Source: Microbacterium natoriense (GTDB lineage Bacteria; Actinomycetota; Actinomycetes; Actinomycetales; Microbacteriaceae). Taken from it: a stretch of DNA of 64,000 nt. Positions 35,417 to 44,194 of the stretch are shown here, piece by piece (position 1 is the first letter of the stretch; the number at the start of each line of letters is the position of its first letter). The notes under the pieces are model-generated. The model searched no databases. It had not been told where the DNA came from and saw nothing but the letters and a program-made list of their open reading frames with translations. The position numbers were made by a program, and so were the translations under genes. The stretch covers positions 2,232,001-2,296,000 of the forward strand of contig NZ_JAUSXV010000001.1 of assembly GCF_030816295.1 (NCBI RefSeq), in the 5' to 3' direction.

Positions 35417-36496
35417 GTGTTCGAGTCCGTCCAGTCGCTGATCGACGAGCATCGCCGGGTCCAGGAGGAGCTCTCCGACCCGGCGGTGCACGCCGACGCT
35501 GCACGGGCGAAGCGGGTCAACCGCCGATACGCCGAACTGTCGAGGATCGTCGCGGCCTACGACGCGTGGGCCGCGGCATCCGACGATCTGGACGCTGCTC
35601 GCGAGCTCGCCCGCGAGGACGACGCCTTCGCCGAGGAGGTGCCCGCCCTCGAGGGGGGCCTGCAGTCCGCACAGGAGCGGCTGCGGCGACTGCTGATCCC
35701 GCGCGATCCCGACGACGCGCGTGACGTGATCATGGAGATCAAGGCTGGCGAGGGCGGCGCCGAGAGCGCCCTGTTCGCCTCCGACCTGCTGCGCATGTAC
35801 GTCCAGTACGCCGCGTCGAAGGGCTGGAAGACCGAGCTGCTCGAGCGCAACGAGTCGGATCTCGGCGGCTACAAGGACGTCCAGGTCGCGATCAAGGGTT
35901 CATCGACCGATCCGGCGCAGGGCGTATGGGCGCACCTCAAGTACGAGGGCGGTGTGCACCGCGTGCAGCGGGTGCCGGCGACCGAGTCGCAGGGGCGCAT
36001 CCACACGTCGACGACCGGCGTGCTGGTGTTCCCCGAGGTGGATGAGCCCGAGGAGATCCAGATCGATCAGAACGATCTGAAGATCGACGTGTTCCGGTCG
36101 TCAGGCCCCGGGGGGCAGTCCGTCAATACCACCGACTCGGCCGTGCGCATCACGCACGTGCCGACCGGGATCGTGGTGTCGATGCAGAACGAGAAATCGC
36201 AGCTGCAGAACCGCGAGGCCGCCATGCGCGTCCTCCGCGCACGCCTGCTCGCCAGGCAGCAGGAGGAGCTGGATGCCGTGGCATCCGACGCCCGCAAGTC
36301 GCAGATCCGCACCATGGACCGCTCAGAGCGCATCCGCACGTACAACTTCCCGGAGAACCGCATAGCGGATCACCGTACGGGCTTCAAGGCGTACAACCTC
36401 GACCAGGTGATGGACGGCGCTCTCGAGCCGATCATCGAATCGGCCATCCAGGCCGATGAAGAGGCTCGACTCGCCGCAGTCGGCTCCGAGTCCTGA
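35417..36496 (+). CDS. prfA: Peptide chain release factor 1
   Basis: A 359-residue class I release factor. The PAT tripeptide of RF1 in [14 protein letters not shown] reads UAA/UAG, and the catalytic GGQ (232-234) is in [20 protein letters not shown]. The N-terminal helical domain begins [21 protein letters not shown]. The GTG start lies 8 bases after the rho stop. In many actinomycetes prmC follows directly. Here prmC, the methylase for this GGQ glutamine, is 6 kb further on. Confidence 0.97.
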   Translation: MFESVQSLIDEHRRVQEELSDPAVHADAARAKRVNRRYAELSRIVAAYDAWAAASDDLDAARELAREDDAFAEEVPALEGGLQSAQERLRRLLIPRDPDDARDVIMEIKAGEGGAESALFASDLLRMYVQYAASKGWKTELLERNESDLGGYKDVQVAIKGSSTDPAQGVWAHLKYEGGVHRVQRVPATESQGRIHTSTTGVLVFPEVDEPEEIQIDQNDLKIDVFRSSGPGGQSVNTTDSAVRITHVPTGIVVSMQNEKSQLQNREAAMRVLRARLLARQQEELDAVASDARKSQIRTMDRSERIRTYNFPENRIADHRTGFKAYNLDQVMDGALEPIIESAIQADEEARLAAVGSES

Positions 36497-36506
36497 CCGG
36501 TCGGGC

Positions 36507-37160
36507 TCAGGTCCGCACCGCGTAGCGGTGCTCGGGGCGCCCGGTCGCGCCGTAGCGCAGGCGCACTTCGACGACCGTCCGTGCAGCGAGAGCGGCGAGA
36601 TGCCGCTGCGCGGTCGCCCTGGAGATGCCGACCCGCTCGCCGACCTCTGCAGCCGAGGCCTCGCCGTCGCCGAGCGCGGCGAGCACGAGCTGTTCGGTCG
36701 CGGAACGAGACAGCGAGACGGGTTCGCCGGCCCCGTGCAGGATCGCCAGCGCACGATCCACGTCCTCCTGGCGCAAAGCACGATCGCCGGCGACGAGGTT
36801 CCGGTATCGCGCATAGCGGTCGAGCAGCCCCGTGAGCGCGCGGCGCTCGAACGGCTTCACCAGATATCCCACCGCCCTTGACCGCAAGGCGCGGCGCACG
36901 GTCGGGGCGTCGTCGGCTGCCGAGATGAGGATCGCGTCGATGCCGGCGTCGCGCACGAGCGCTATGCCGTCGCCGTCTGGGAGGAAGACGTCGGCGAGGA
37001 GCAGATCCGGTCGCGCGTTGCGGATGCTGTCTCTCGCCTCTGCGATCGAGCGCACAGGATCCATTGCTGCGCAGGCGGGGTGATCGTCGACGATTCCCCG
37101 ATGGAGCTGTCCGACACGGAAGTCGTCGTCGAGGATGAGCACTCGCAGGGGTTCGGTCAC
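36507..37160 (-). CDS. CitB/DcuR-type response regulator
   Basis: A 217-residue response regulator. The receiver domain has DDD near residues 11-13, the phospho-acceptor D57 in LLLADVFLPDGDG and the conserved Lys in YLVKPF. The C-terminal part is a helix-turn-helix DNA-binding domain (ASAAEVGERVGISRATAQRHL). This arrangement is that of the CitB/DcuR group, which controls citrate or C4-dicarboxylate transport. The start overlaps the stop of the sensor kinase gene. Confidence 0.92.
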   Translation of the reverse strand: MTEPLRVLILDDDFRVGQLHRGIVDDHPACAAMDPVRSIAEARDSIRNARPDLLLADVFLPDGDGIALVRDAGIDAILISAADDAPTVRRALRSRAVGYLVKPFERRALTGLLDRYARYRNLVAGDRALRQEDVDRALAILHGAGEPVSLSRSATEQLVLAALGDGEASAAEVGERVGISRATAQRHLAALAARTVVEVRLRYGATGRPEHRYAVRT

Positions 37161-38812
37161 GGCTGATCCTTCGGTTGTGCGGAGGCGGGATCGACAGCGC
37201 CGCCCAGACGCGCGGCGAACACCGCGCCGTGGTCGGGACCGCCGGGGTCGATCACCCAGAGGTCTCCGCCGCTGCGGCGTGCGATCTCGCGGGATAAAGG
37301 GATGCCGAGTCCGTGCCCGTGTATCCGGTCGGAGGCGTCATCGCCTGCCGTTCGCGGCGTCAGCGGATCGGCGTCTCCGAGCCCGGCGCCCGAATCGGAG
37401 ACGGTGACGACGAGCGCATCGTCATCACCGAGCACGGCCACCTCGACCCAGCGCGGAGTGCGCTCGCCCGCCACTGCCGCGGTGACGGCGTTGTCGACGA
37501 GGTTGCCGAGCACGGCCGCGACGTCTTCAGCTGCGATCACGGTTCCGATGAGCTGCGTCTCTTCGGCGATGCGCAGCGTGACACCTCGTTCGCCGGCCTC
37601 GACGCCCTTGGCGCCGAGGAAGGAGTGCAGGAAGGGGTCGGTGAGGAGGGAGAGCCCTGCGACGGGGAAGGCGACGGATCCGCGTTCGACGAGCTCGCCG
37701 AGGAAGGAGCGGGCGTCCGAGGTCCGATCGGCATCGATCAGTCCGGCCACGACGTGCATGCGATTCGCGAACTCGTGTCGCTGGACGCGCAGAGCTGCGG
37801 TCATCGTGCGCACGGTCTCGAGCCTTTCGGTCAGGGCGACCAGATCGGTGCGGTCGCGGAGGATCAGCACGTGGCCCAGCGGCTGCCCCTCGCGCACCAC
37901 GGGACGAGAATCCAGATACAGCATCCGATCGTCCACGACCGCGCTCGAACCGATTCGCGCCCCCGTGACCGCGTCCAGCACGGCCCGGGGGAGGCCGAGA
38001 TCGTCGAGGCGGCGTCCGATGGGGGAGTCGAGGTCGAGAAGCCGATCGGCGGCGTCATTGCTCACCCGCACGACGCCGTGCGTGTCGACCGCGAGCACCC
38101 CGTCGTCCACTCCATTCAGCACGGCGGCCTGGTTCTGCACCAGCGCCACGAGCTCCTCCGGCTGCACGCCGAGCGTCAGTCGTTCCCACCTGCGGCGGAG
38201 CAGCAGGAAAGCGAGAACGGCGAGGGCCAGCGCTCCGACGGCGGTGGCGGCCACCACCGTCAGCAGGGGCGGCAGGTCGTCGAACACGCCCGCTCGCTCG
38301 AACCCGACACTCACTTCGCCGACCGGCGTGCCCGCATCGTCGCGGACCGGGACCTTCGCTCGAGCAGAGTCTCCGAGCGTGCCGGTCTGCCAGTCGACGA
38401 CCTCTTCGCCCGCGAGCACCTCCTGGTACGGGGTGCTGACCTCCTCTCCGATGCGTGAAGGAGTCGGGTGGGCGAGACGGATGCCGTGGTCGTCGGTGAT
38501 CACCACGAACAGCGCACCGGTGCGAGCGGTGACCCCTGCCGAGATGCGCTGCAGGTCGCCGTCGCGGAGCGCTTCGGCATCAGGCGCCTGATCCGACGCC
38601 GAGATACGTGCGACCTCGGCCCGCACCTGCGGATCCTCGGCCAGCGTCCGCGCGATGCCGAGCGCGGTCGACTCCGCCTCTGCGCGCAGCTGCTGCACGG
38701 CGAGGAGCAGGTACACGCCCGTGCAGAGTACGACGACGAGGGTGACGGTGGCGAGGTGCAGCAGCAGGGCACGCGTCGCGAAGCGCGGTCTCATCGTCGT
38801 CGTCCCGGGCAC
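37157..38812 (-). CDS. CitA/DcuS-type sensor histidine kinase
   Basis: A 551-residue membrane sensor kinase. Membrane segment one (about 13-36) is followed by a periplasmic PAS/PDC-type sensor domain (about 40-180, with GALFVVITDDHGIRLAHPTPSRIG). Membrane segment two (about 183-205), a cytoplasmic PAS domain, the phosphorylated His346 in RVQRHEFANRMH and the HATPase_c domain (N box NLVDNAV, G boxes DSGAGLG and GHGLGIPLS) follow. GTG at 38812 is chosen for its upstream GAGGAG. It lies divergent from the citrate transporter gene. Confidence 0.93.
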   Translation of the reverse strand: MPGTTTMRPRFATRALLLHLATVTLVVVLCTGVYLLLAVQQLRAEAESTALGIARTLAEDPQVRAEVARISASDQAPDAEALRDGDLQRISAGVTARTGALFVVITDDHGIRLAHPTPSRIGEEVSTPYQEVLAGEEVVDWQTGTLGDSARAKVPVRDDAGTPVGEVSVGFERAGVFDDLPPLLTVVAATAVGALALAVLAFLLLRRRWERLTLGVQPEELVALVQNQAAVLNGVDDGVLAVDTHGVVRVSNDAADRLLDLDSPIGRRLDDLGLPRAVLDAVTGARIGSSAVVDDRMLYLDSRPVVREGQPLGHVLILRDRTDLVALTERLETVRTMTAALRVQRHEFANRMHVVAGLIDADRTSDARSFLGELVERGSVAFPVAGLSLLTDPFLHSFLGAKGVEAGERGVTLRIAEETQLIGTVIAAEDVAAVLGNLVDNAVTAAVAGERTPRWVEVAVLGDDDALVVTVSDSGAGLGDADPLTPRTAGDDASDRIHGHGLGIPLSREIARRSGGDLWVIDPGGPDHGAVFAARLGGAVDPASAQPKDQP

Positions 38813-38958
38813 CGGTGCTCCTCTCGCGCAATATGCGCAGAACTCACGCTACGCGCACAACCGTCCGGAATGCGGGATACCGCACCTGCGTCAGCCCGAT
38901 TCCCTAGTCTCATCGGGATCCGTCGTCGACGACGGATCGAAGACGAAGGAGTCAACGT
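38813..38958. promoter_or_regulatory. Divergent control region of kinase and citrate transporter
   Basis: The region holds a perfect 22-bp palindrome at 38917-38938 (half-site GATCCGTCGTC), which lies just before the transporter ribosome-binding site GAAGGAG. It could be a hairpin in the leader or a response-regulator site. GATACC is a possible -10 element on the plus strand. Confidence 0.5.
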
Positions 38959-40503
38959 ATGCCCGATGCGCTCACCGGCCTGCTCTCGGCCGCAGAAGAG
39001 GCGCCCACGTACGACGTGGCGTTCGTGCCCCCGGAGTGGGTGCTGGTCCTTCTGGGCTTCACGATGGTGCTGGCGTTCATGACGCTCATCATGACCAAGC
39101 GGCTCACGCCCATGGTCGCCCTGATCCTCGTGCCGACGGCGTTCGGCCTGTTCGCAGGAGCCGGCCTCGGTCTCGGCGACATGATCCTCGACTCGATCGG
39201 CAAGATGGCGCCCACCGCGGCGCTGCTGATGTTCGCGATCATGTTCTTCGGCATCATGATCGACGTGGGCCTGTTCGATCCGCTCATCCGAGTGATCACA
39301 CGACTGCTCGGCGACGATCCGGCCAAGGTCGTGCTCGGCACCGCCATCCTCGCCGGCGCCGTCTCGCTCGACGGCGACGGATCGACGACCTTCATCATCA
39401 CGACGTCGGCCATGCTGCCCATCTATCTGCGCCTCGGGATGAGCCCGGTCGTCCTGACCTGCGTCGCCGGTCTCATGAACGGCACACTGAACATCGTGCC
39501 CTGGGGTGGGCCCACGGTGCGCGCCGCGACTGCTCTGGGCCTGCAGCCGACCGACATCTTCGTCCCGATGCTGCCGGCCCTCGGCGCGGGCCTGGTCGTG
39601 ACGCTCGGCTTCGCGTGGATCCTCGGTCTGCAGGAGCGCAGTCGTCTCGGACGCCTCGACTCGGACGGCCTGCTCACGGGAGCCGACGGCGGTGCACTGG
39701 CGAGCGTGCCCAAGATCTTCCGAGGCGCAGAGCCCAAGCCGGGCGCTCGTGCCTCCTTGCGCACCGGCAACATCGTCGTCGTCGCCGGTGGCCACGGCCC
39801 CATCGCCGCGGCGAGCGTCGATCCCACCGACACGGCCATGGCCGACACGATGCTGGATCCGGCTCGGCCGACCCTGCGTCCGAAGCTGATCTGGTTCAAC
39901 TTGGCGCTCACGATCGCCGTGATGGTGCTGCTGGTGCTGGACATCCTGCCGCTGCCGTACGTGTTCATGGTCGGCGCGGGGATCGCCCTCCTCATCAACT
40001 TCCGCGGCATCAAGGATCAGGCCTCGGAGATCGTCGCACACGCGCCCAGCATCGTCGGCGTCGTCTCGATGGTCATCGCCGCCGGCGTCCTGGTCGGAGT
40101 GCTCACCGGCACCGGCATGGTCGACGCCATGGCGAACTGGATCACGAACGTGCTCCCGCCCGCCCTCGGGCCGTTCCTCGCGCCCATCACCGGCATCCTG
40201 TCGATCCCGTTCACGTTCTTCATGTCGAACGACGCGTTCTACTTCGGCATCCTTCCCGTGCTCTCGCAGAGCGCGGCGAACTTCGGGATCGACCCCGTCG
40301 AGATGGCGAGGGCGTCGATCACAGGCCAGCCCGTGCACCTGCAGAGCCCGCTCGTGCCCGCGATCCTGCTTCTGGTGTCGCTCGCGAGCGTGAACCTGGG
40401 AGACCACCACCGCAAGGTGCTGTGGCGTGCCGCCATCGTCTCGCTCGTGATGCTCGGAGTCGGCATGCTGACGGGAGCCATCCCGTTCTTCGTGGCCCAG
40501 TGA
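38959..40503 (+). CDS. CitMHS family citrate transporter
   Basis: A 514-residue transporter with about 12 membrane segments. Motifs such as LILVPTAFGLFAGAG, SLDGDGSTTFIITTSA, MNGTLNIVPWGGPTVRAA and the C-terminal FTFFMSNDAFYFGILPV match the CitM/CitH family, which imports citrate complexed with Mg, Ca or other divalent metal ions. The hydrophilic loop near 225-290 is as expected. It lies divergent from a CitA/DcuS-type two-component system that is its likely regulator. Confidence 0.93.
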   Translation: MPDALTGLLSAAEEAPTYDVAFVPPEWVLVLLGFTMVLAFMTLIMTKRLTPMVALILVPTAFGLFAGAGLGLGDMILDSIGKMAPTAALLMFAIMFFGIMIDVGLFDPLIRVITRLLGDDPAKVVLGTAILAGAVSLDGDGSTTFIITTSAMLPIYLRLGMSPVVLTCVAGLMNGTLNIVPWGGPTVRAATALGLQPTDIFVPMLPALGAGLVVTLGFAWILGLQERSRLGRLDSDGLLTGADGGALASVPKIFRGAEPKPGARASLRTGNIVVVAGGHGPIAAASVDPTDTAMADTMLDPARPTLRPKLIWFNLALTIAVMVLLVLDILPLPYVFMVGAGIALLINFRGIKDQASEIVAHAPSIVGVVSMVIAAGVLVGVLTGTGMVDAMANWITNVLPPALGPFLAPITGILSIPFTFFMSNDAFYFGILPVLSQSAANFGIDPVEMARASITGQPVHLQSPLVPAILLLVSLASVNLGDHHRKVLWRAAIVSLVMLGVGMLTGAIPFFVAQ

Positions 40504-40511
40504 TCCCTCGG

Positions 40512-40545
40512 CGGCGGGAGATCCGGACGCCCCGGCCTCCCGCCG
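40512..40545 (+). terminator. Hairpin after the citrate transporter
   Basis: A 9-bp stem (CGGCGGGAG against CTCCCGCCG) with a 16-base loop, 8 bases past the transporter stop, without a T run. Confidence 0.5.
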
Positions 40546-40575
40546 CCTCCGGCGGTTGAGCGATATGCTCGCCCC

Positions 40576-40977
40576 GTGATCACGCTCCTGCTCCGCTCGC
40601 TCCTGTACCTCGTCTCCGCAGGCATCGGCCTCATCGTCGCCGATCTGCTGCTCGAGGGCTTCCAGATCAAGTGGTCGCACTGGTGGGGATTCGTGCTCTG
40701 CATCGTGATCTTCGCTGTGCTGCAGAGCGTTCTCTCCCCGTGGGTCGCCAAGCTGGCCGATCGCTACGCACCCGTGCTGATGGGCGGGATCGGCATCTTC
40801 TCGACCCTGATCGCGCTGATCATCGTGGTGCTGCTGCCGATCGACGGGTTCGGCATCGACGGCATCGCGGCCTGGTTGCTCGGTGCCGTGGTCGTGTGGC
40901 TGGTCACCGCGATCGGCAGCGTCCTGCTGCCGATGGTCTTCCTGAAGAAGAAGGTGCAGAAGGCGCGTGAGCGCTGA
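40576..40977 (+). CDS. Phage holin family / YvlD-like membrane protein
   Basis: A 133-residue protein with four membrane segments. It has the layout of PF04020 proteins (annotated phage holin family or YvlD/DUF360): short GFQIKW hinge, LQSVLSPWV, long hydrophobic helices and a basic tail KKKVQKARER. The name does not imply phage origin. The GTG is preceded by TATGCT at a 6-base spacing. It lies between the citrate transporter and cysE with no clear functional link. Confidence 0.82.
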   Translation: MITLLLRSLLYLVSAGIGLIVADLLLEGFQIKWSHWWGFVLCIVIFAVLQSVLSPWVAKLADRYAPVLMGGIGIFSTLIALIIVVLLPIDGFGIDGIAAWLLGAVVVWLVTAIGSVLLPMVFLKKKVQKARER

Positions 40978-41556
40978 TCAGATCGAGTAGTCGGGCGCTG
41001 ACAGCAGGTGCGCGAGGTTCTCGCCGGCCACGCGCGAGCGAGCCTTTGCGGGAATGCCGGTGAGCACCGAGTCGGCGGGCGCGTCCTTCGTGACCACGGC
41101 GTTCGCACCGATCGCGGTCCCCGCGCCGATCACGATCGGACCGAGGATCTTCGCGCCGGCCCCGACGACGACGCCGTCTTCGAGGGTCGGATGCCGCTTG
41201 CCCGCGTCTCGCGTGCGGCCCCCGAGCGTCACGCCGTGATAGAGCATCACGTCGTCGCCGATCTCCGCGGTCTCGCCGATCACCACGCCCATGCCGTGGT
41301 CGATGAAGAAGCGGCGTCCGATGGTCGCGCCGGGATGGATTTCGACCCCGGTCAGCCAGCGGCTGATCTGAGAACCGAGACGTGCAGGGAAGCGGAGACC
41401 GCGCACCCACAGAGCGTGGTTCACCCGGTGCGCCCAGATGGCGTGCAAGCCGGGGTAGAGGATCGCGATCTCGAGGGCGCCGCGTGCCGCGGGGTCACGG
41501 AGTCGGGCGGATGCGACGTCTTCGCGCATCCGCCCGACCCATCCAGGCATTCGCAT
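40978..41556 (-). CDS. cysE: Serine O-acetyltransferase
   Basis: A 192-residue left-handed beta-helix acetyltransferase of the short EpsC/CysE type. It acetylates serine to O-acetylserine. [21 protein letters not shown] and [19 protein letters not shown] carry the hexapeptide repeats and the active-site His and Asp. The start overlaps the cysK stop (ATGA), giving a cysK-cysE order with cysK transcribed first. Confidence 0.95.
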   Translation of the reverse strand: MRMPGWVGRMREDVASARLRDPAARGALEIAILYPGLHAIWAHRVNHALWVRGLRFPARLGSQISRWLTGVEIHPGATIGRRFFIDHGMGVVIGETAEIGDDVMLYHGVTLGGRTRDAGKRHPTLEDGVVVGAGAKILGPIVIGAGTAIGANAVVTKDAPADSVLTGIPAKARSRVAGENLAHLLSAPDYSI

Positions 41557-42494
41557 CAGTCTTCGCGCAGGTCCTCGAACAGCGCGGTGGAGAGGTAGCG
41601 CTCACCGGTGTCGGGGATGATCACGACGATCTTCTTGCCGGCGTTCTCGGGGCGAGCGGCGACCTGGAGAGCCGCCCATGCGGCGGCGCCGCTGGAGATG
41701 CCGACCAGCAGGCCCTCGCGGGCGGCGAGTGCGCGAGACGTCGAGAGCGCGTCTTCGAACTCGACCGTGACGACCTCGTCGTAGACGGTGGTGTCGAGGA
41801 TGGGCGGAACGAAGTTCGGCCCGATGCCCTGGATCTTCGCCGGTCCCGGCGTGCCCTGCGAGAGCAGAGGCGACGCGGTCGGCTCGACGGCGATGACCTG
41901 CACTCCGGGCTTGCGCTCCTTGAGCACCTGGCCGACGCCGGTGATGGTTCCACCGGTGCCGATGCCGGCGACGAAGATGTCGACCTCGCCGTCGGTGTCG
42001 CGCCAGATCTCCTCGGCCGTGGTCTCGCGGTGGATCTGCGCGTTGGCCTCGTTCTCGAACTGGTGAGCGAGGATCGCGCCGGGCGTCTCGGCGGCGATCC
42101 GCTCGGCCTCGGCGACGGCGCCCTTCATACCCACGGTCGGGTCGGTGAGCACGAGCTCGGCGCCGAACGCCTTCAGCAGCACGCGGCGCTCCTTCGACAT
42201 CGACGCAGGCATCGTCAGGATGACCTTGTAGCCGCGCGCAGCGCCCACCAGGGAGAGCGCGATGCCGGTGTTGCCGCTCGTGGCCTCGACGATCGTGCCG
42301 CCGGCCTTCAGCGACCCGTCCTTCTCTGCCGCGTTGATGATCGCGATGCCGAGACGGTCCTTGACGCTGGAGCCGGGGTTGAAGTACTCGAGCTTCGCGA
42401 GGACCTCGGAGCCGAGCCCCTCGGTCACGTGGTTCAGGCGGACCAGCGGCGTGTTGCCGAACGCGGTCGTGATGTCGGAATGGATGCCGGGCAT
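41556..42494 (-). CDS. cysK: Cysteine synthase (O-acetylserine sulfhydrylase)
   Basis: A 312-residue PLP enzyme that makes cysteine from O-acetylserine and sulfide. The PLP lysine is K45 in [11 protein letters not shown], the substrate loop is TSGNTG, the phosphate-binding loop is GIGTGGT, and the C-terminal Ser is in LVGISSGAA. These fit CysK rather than cystathionine beta-synthase. Ribosome-binding site GGAAAGG precedes the ATG. It forms a coupled pair with cysE. Confidence 0.96.
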   Translation of the reverse strand: MPGIHSDITTAFGNTPLVRLNHVTEGLGSEVLAKLEYFNPGSSVKDRLGIAIINAAEKDGSLKAGGTIVEATSGNTGIALSLVGAARGYKVILTMPASMSKERRVLLKAFGAELVLTDPTVGMKGAVAEAERIAAETPGAILAHQFENEANAQIHRETTAEEIWRDTDGEVDIFVAGIGTGGTITGVGQVLKERKPGVQVIAVEPTASPLLSQGTPGPAKIQGIGPNFVPPILDTTVYDEVVTVEFEDALSTSRALAAREGLLVGISSGAAAWAALQVAARPENAGKKIVVIIPDTGERYLSTALFEDLRED

Positions 42495-42521
42495 GTGTGA
42501 GCCTTTCCAAGACGGGGTGAC

Positions 42522-42550
42522 TGCCGCAAGCCTAGGGGAGCTTGCTTTCA
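42522..42550 (-). promoter_or_regulatory. cysKE promoter with inverted repeat
   Basis: TAGGCT (complement of 42529-42534) is the likely -10, giving a leader of about 28 bases. An inverted repeat GCAAGC-8-GCTTGC at 42526-42545 overlaps it and could be a regulator site. Confidence 0.5.
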
Positions 42551-42593
42551 GTGACGCATATGTGACGGAGCGTTGCGCTCTACGCTGGAGGAC

Positions 42594-43454
42594 ATGCCCG
42601 ACACCACGATCTCCACCCTCGTGCGCGCCGCCGCACAGCGCCTGGCGGAGGCCGGCGTGCCCGACCCGCAGGTCGACGCCGAACTCCTGGCCGCTCACGT
42701 GCTCGGCATGCGAAGGGGAGAGGTGCAGTCCGCCATCATCCGCGGTGCCGTCGCGGACGATGCGGATGCGGAGGCCCTTGATTCCGCCGTCGTCCGACGA
42801 AGCGCGCGCGAGCCTCTTCAGCACATCACCGGGACTGCGCCGTTCCGTCACCTCGAGCTCGCCGTCGGGCCGGGGGTCTTCGTGCCGCGGCCCGAGACCG
42901 AGACGGTGGTGCAGTACGCGATCGACGCTCTCCTGAGCGCTGCGGACCCCGAGCCGATCGGCGTCGATCTGGGCACCGGCAGCGGAGCGATCGCGCTCGC
43001 GATGGCTACGGAGGTGCCGCACGCACGGGTGTACGCGGCGGAGCTGTCGCCTGATGCCTTCCCGTGGGCGCAGCGGAACACGGCGGGCATCGACAACCTC
43101 ACGCTGGTGAACGACGATCTGGCGCACGCGTTCCGCGAGCTCGACGGCACGGCATCCGTCGTCATCTCCAACCCGCCTTATGTGCCCGATGCCGCCGTCC
43201 CTCGCGATCCCGAGGTGCGGCTGTTCGATCCTGCGATGGCGCTGTACGGGGGAGAGGACGGTCTCGACGTCGTCCGCGTCCTGAGCACTCGCGCGCTCGA
43301 GCTTCTGCGTGGTGGCGGACTGCTCGTGATCGAGCACGGCGAACTGCAGGGCGAGCAGATCCGCAGCATCCTCACCGCTGACGGCTGGCGGGCTGCCGCC
43401 ACGCACCGCGATCTCACCCTCCGCGACCGGCTCACGACGGCGCTCCGACCGTGA
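42594..43454 (+). CDS. prmC: Release factor glutamine methyltransferase
   Basis: A 286-residue SAM-dependent methyltransferase that methylates the GGQ glutamine of release factors. The catalytic NPPY (193-196) in [14 protein letters not shown] motif [14 protein letters not shown], and the N-terminal helical domain ending [18 protein letters not shown] are conserved. TACGCT is 7 bases before the ATG. The target prfA is 6 kb upstream, separated by the citrate/cysEK block. Confidence 0.95.
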   Translation: MPDTTISTLVRAAAQRLAEAGVPDPQVDAELLAAHVLGMRRGEVQSAIIRGAVADDADAEALDSAVVRRSAREPLQHITGTAPFRHLELAVGPGVFVPRPETETVVQYAIDALLSAADPEPIGVDLGTGSGAIALAMATEVPHARVYAAELSPDAFPWAQRNTAGIDNLTLVNDDLAHAFRELDGTASVVISNPPYVPDAAVPRDPEVRLFDPAMALYGGEDGLDVVRVLSTRALELLRGGGLLVIEHGELQGEQIRSILTADGWRAAATHRDLTLRDRLTTALRP

Positions 43455-43495
43455 CCCGCGGTCGTCCAGAAGCTCACAGCTAGAATCGACAGGTC

Positions 43496-44194
43496 ATGTC
43501 TTCCATCTTCGACTGCGGTGACGAAGCGCAGCTGCTCGCCGGTATGCGCCACGCGCGCCAGGCCGTCAGCCGCGGCGAGCTCATCGTCATCCCCACCGAC
43601 ACCGTCTACGGCGTCGCCGCCGATGCGTTCTCGCCCACGGCGGTCCAACGACTGCTCGATGCGAAGGGTCGCGGCCGCGACCAGCCGCCTCCCGTGCTGA
43701 TCGGCTCGACCGACACCCTCGTCGCCCTCGCGGAGAGCGTGCCTGAGCCCGTGCAGCGTCTGATCGACGCGTTCTGGCCCGGCGGCCTCACGATCGTCCT
43801 GCCTGCTCAGCCGTCGCTGGTGTGGGACCTCGGCGAGACCAAGGGCACTGTCGCGGTGCGGATGCCGGAAGGGCGCGTCGCCCTCGAGCTGCTGGCCGAG
43901 ACCGGTCCGCTCGCGGTCTCCAGCGCCAACCTCACAGGACAGCCCGCCGCGGTCTCCGCCGCTGAGGCCGAGGCGATGCTGGGCGACAGCATCGCCGTGT
44001 ACCTCGACGGCGGCCCGAGCGGCGAGGGCGTCTCCTCGACCATCATCGACGCCACGTCGCTCGTCGCCCGCGGCGGAGCTGCGGACGCCGGGGAAGTGCG
44101 CATCCTGCGTCACGGCGCGGTGAGCCGCGCGCAGCTCGAGGAGATCCTCGGCGATCTGCTCGAGCCGGAGCCCGAAGCGGACGGGGATTCGTGA
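43496..44194 (+). CDS. tsaC: L-threonylcarbamoyladenylate synthase (YrdC/Sua5 type)
   Basis: A 232-residue YrdC-fold enzyme that makes threonylcarbamoyl-AMP for t6A37 in tRNA. IPTDTVYGVAADA, the nucleotide-binding KGRGRDQPPPVLI, FWPGGLTIVLPA and SSANLTGQPAA match the family. It lacks the long C-terminal Sua5 domain. TAGAAT lies 9 bases before the ATG. The stop overlaps the wecA start (GTGA), so prmC, this gene and wecA lie in a row, with its own promoter. Confidence 0.92.
   Translation: MSSIFDCGDEAQLLAGMRHARQAVSRGELIVIPTDTVYGVAADAFSPTAVQRLLDAKGRGRDQPPPVLIGSTDTLVALAESVPEPVQRLIDAFWPGGLTIVLPAQPSLVWDLGETKGTVAVRMPEGRVALELLAETGPLAVSSANLTGQPAAVSAAEAEAMLGDSIAVYLDGGPSGEGVSSTIIDATSLVARGGAADAGEVRILRHGAVSRAQLEEILGDLLEPEPEADGDS

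Noticed and set aside
37302..38591. Long plus-strand frames opposite the sensor kinase
   Set aside because: Antisense shadows: Ser/Arg-rich without motifs, while the minus strand carries a complete kinase with all expected boxes.
38791..40680. A 629-codon minus-strand frame opposite the citrate transporter
   Set aside because: His/Asp/Glu/Arg-rich antisense translation, no membrane or domain pattern. The plus strand is a clear CitMHS transporter.
40576..40977. Prophage signal suggested by the phage holin family name
   Set aside because: PF04020 (YvlD-like) proteins are common chromosomal membrane proteins. No phage structural, lysis or integrase genes are nearby.
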